This document shows, in pieces, positions 13,841-14,858 of a stretch of DNA of 14,858 nucleotides. Position numbers and translations under genes: made by a program. The notes beneath the pieces are model-generated. The model was not told the DNA's origin. It did not search any database and worked only from the letters and a program-made list of their open reading frames with translations. The stretch is from positions 1-14,858 of the forward strand of contig NZ_PIZH01000010.1 of assembly GCF_002835825.1 (NCBI RefSeq). Reading direction: 5' to 3'. Numbering within the stretch: position 1 is the first letter of the stretch; each line of letters starts with the position of its first letter. The DNA comes from Methanoregula sp. Lineage in GTDB: Archaea; Halobacteriota; Methanomicrobia; Methanomicrobiales; Methanospirillaceae.

Positions 13841-14335
13841 CTAACAGTCAGTCAGTTCTTTTCCGATCCTCGTTTCCAGCTGCCTGCCGTGCGAGCCGTT
13901 CCAGTACAGTTTATGGCACCGATCGCACCAGTAGAACCGTGTGTTCCGCCAGTCGCGGGGGGCGTAATCGGTCCGCTCGATCTCGCAGGTGTTTGCTTCG
14001 CGAAGTGTCGTGTTACAGCGCGAGCACCGGCTCAGGGTCAGCCGGCGCTCGATGACCCGGTAATCGATCAGTTGCTGCACCTGCTCCATGACATCCTCGG
14101 ACCGAAGATAAATGGCCTGCTCCTGTGCGCGCCGTGCAAGTTCAGCGTCCCGGGTCAGGAGGATGCGGTGCTGCTCCCGCGCCATTCCGAGGAGGAGCGT
14201 GTCCTCTTTTTTGTTTCCTTCCTCAAGGGAGTTTGCGCTCTCGGTGTCGTAGCCCATGAACCGGAGGTAGCGTGTCAGGGTGCCAAGCATCCTGTCTGCT
14301 ATGAACCGGGTATCGTTCTGGCTTTCAACCGGCAT
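13841..14335 (-). CDS. Mut7-C RNase domain-containing protein
   Basis: This 164-residue protein belongs to the Mut7-C/DUF82 family, a PIN-like nuclease domain followed by a zinc ribbon. The N-terminal signature is FIADRMLGTLTRYLRFMGYD (D14), and the other candidate acidic metal ligands are D45 and D63 (ILLTRDAEL). The C-terminal ribbon uses C104-x-x-C107 and C137-x-x-C140, followed by KLYWNGSHG, a family hallmark. The predicted role is RNA processing or decay in the cytoplasm; substrates are unknown. The ATG at 14335 overlaps the end of the upstream radical SAM gene by 11 bases, indicating an operon. Mut7-C beside AmrS-type genes may be a conserved pairing, which I cannot verify here. Confidence 0.9.
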   Translation of the reverse strand: MPVESQNDTRFIADRMLGTLTRYLRFMGYDTESANSLEEGNKKEDTLLLGMAREQHRILLTRDAELARRAQEQAIYLRSEDVMEQVQQLIDYRVIERRLTLSRCSRCNTTLREANTCEIERTDYAPRDWRNTRFYWCDRCHKLYWNGSHGRQLETRIGKELTDC

Positions 14336-14858
14336 GGGTCACGACCGCAATATTCTCTCCGCATTTGCTGCACTGGGTTCCGTCAAGGCCGACAGGCTTG
14401 CTGGAGAATCCCTGCCGCTCGATAAGGGTGGCCCCGCAGGACGGACAACAGGTGTTTTCGTACCGGTGGTGATAAACATTGCCAAGATACGGGTAGTGAA
14501 GCCCGAGCGCTTTTGCCTTCTCGTAGATCTTCTCGAGGGTGGCAACCGGTGTCCCGCCCCGGTCGGTCATCTGGTAATCCGGATGAAACGCCGAAAAGTG
14601 CATGGGGGTGTCGGGGCCGAGGTGTTCGATCACCCAGCGGATGAGAGCTTCCTGCTCTTCCATGCTGTCATTCAGGCCCGGGATGACGAGCGTCACGGTC
14701 TCGATATGCATGCCCAGTTCGCGGGCAAGCACGGCGGAATCGAGCACCGGCTGGAGATGAGCCCCGCAGACTTTTTTGTAGAAATCGTCCGTGAACGCCT
14801 TGATATCCACGCGATATGCTCCAAGCATGGGGGCTAGTTCGCGCAGTGCCTCTTCGGT
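14325..14858 (-). CDS. amrS: AmmeMemoRadiSam system radical SAM enzyme, C-terminal part (runs off the right edge)
   Basis: Visible are 177 codons of a COG1180-family radical SAM protein. The reading frame is open to the window edge (TEEALRELAPMLGAYRVDIK), so the N-terminal CxxxCxxC cluster motif lies outside. Recognisable pieces are AYRVDIKAFTDDFYKKVCG, the barrel strand HIETVTLVIPGLNDS, WVIEHLGPDTPMHFSAFHPD, and a C-terminal zinc-ribbon-like pair CCPSCG and CSKCG. This combination is typical of the AmmeMemoRadiSam enzyme found with AMMECR1 and MEMO proteins, whose biochemical role is unresolved. It precedes and overlaps the Mut7-C gene. The ATG at 14828 is internal, not the true start. Confidence 0.9.
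   Translation of the reverse strand, partial: TEEALRELAPMLGAYRVDIKAFTDDFYKKVCGAHLQPVLDSAVLARELGMHIETVTLVIPGLNDSMEEQEALIRWVIEHLGPDTPMHFSAFHPDYQMTDRGGTPVATLEKIYEKAKALGLHYPYLGNVYHHRYENTCCPSCGATLIERQGFSSKPVGLDGTQCSKCGENIAVVTHAG

Noticed and set aside
13619..14425. Plus-strand open frame of 268 codons
   Set aside because: It is antisense to Mut7-C, the end of amrS and the start of the DUF4405-like gene. It has no recognisable domain; the minus-strand frames carry the conserved motifs.

Overview
The window reads as part of a methanogenic archaeon chromosome, most likely a member of the Methanomicrobiales (the Methanoregula/Methanosphaerula/Methanolinea type). This rests on archaeal TATA boxes about 25 bp upstream of leaderless starts, GGTGAT/GAGGTGA Shine-Dalgarno sequences inside operons, a GC-rich third codon position, and gene content: a rubredoxin-fused ferredoxin:disulfide reductase, a CGWC glutaredoxin, archaeal carA-carB, Mut7-C, and the AMMECR1/MEMO-associated radical SAM protein. 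The genus is an inference. There are no tRNA or rRNA genes, CRISPR arrays or insertion sequences.

Layout. 1-2188 (minus): carA then carB (5' part only), coupled by a 1-base stop/start overlap. 2380-4259 (plus): a redox cluster with a ferritin/Dps-like diiron protein, a glutaredoxin overlapping a ferredoxin:disulfide reductase with a C-terminal rubredoxin domain, and a small cysteine-rich thioredoxin-fold-like protein. 4283-4544: AT-rich non-coding stretch with T tracts and candidate promoter boxes. 4661-11814 (plus): six tightly coupled genes in the order HyfB, HyfC, HyfE, HyfF, HyfG-like large subunit, HyfI-like small subunit. 11875-12654: leaderless alpha/beta hydrolase. 12716-13405: membrane-anchored sulfite-oxidase-fold molybdopterin protein, converging on a small DUF4405-type cytochrome b-like membrane protein (13432-13701, minus). 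13841-14858 (minus): Mut7-C RNase-domain protein preceded by the truncated AmrS-type radical SAM gene.

The most notable system is the six-gene complex. It looks like a group 4 (formate-hydrogenlyase/complex I-like) energy-converting hydrogenase. However, the large subunit has lost all four Ni-binding cysteines (SGDE and SYAG where CGIC and CYSC are expected), and the small subunit has lost all four proximal [4Fe-4S] ligands (D53, A56, D120, N150). No ferredoxin-like HyfA/HyfH gene, HyfD or maturation gene is present. The antiporter-like membrane subunits keep their key Glu/Lys/His residues. The locus therefore fits the 'energy-converting hydrogenase-related' (Ehr) class in an extreme form: an ion-translocating membrane machine attached to a soluble arm with no recognisable redox cofactor.

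The redox cluster plausibly forms a thiol/iron homeostasis module: ferredoxin passes electrons to the FDR-rubredoxin protein, then to the glutaredoxin (methanoredoxin-like), with an iron-storage/peroxide-detoxifying ferritin-like protein next door. The molybdopterin protein and DUF4405 protein may be an extracytoplasmic oxidoreductase and its membrane heme partner.
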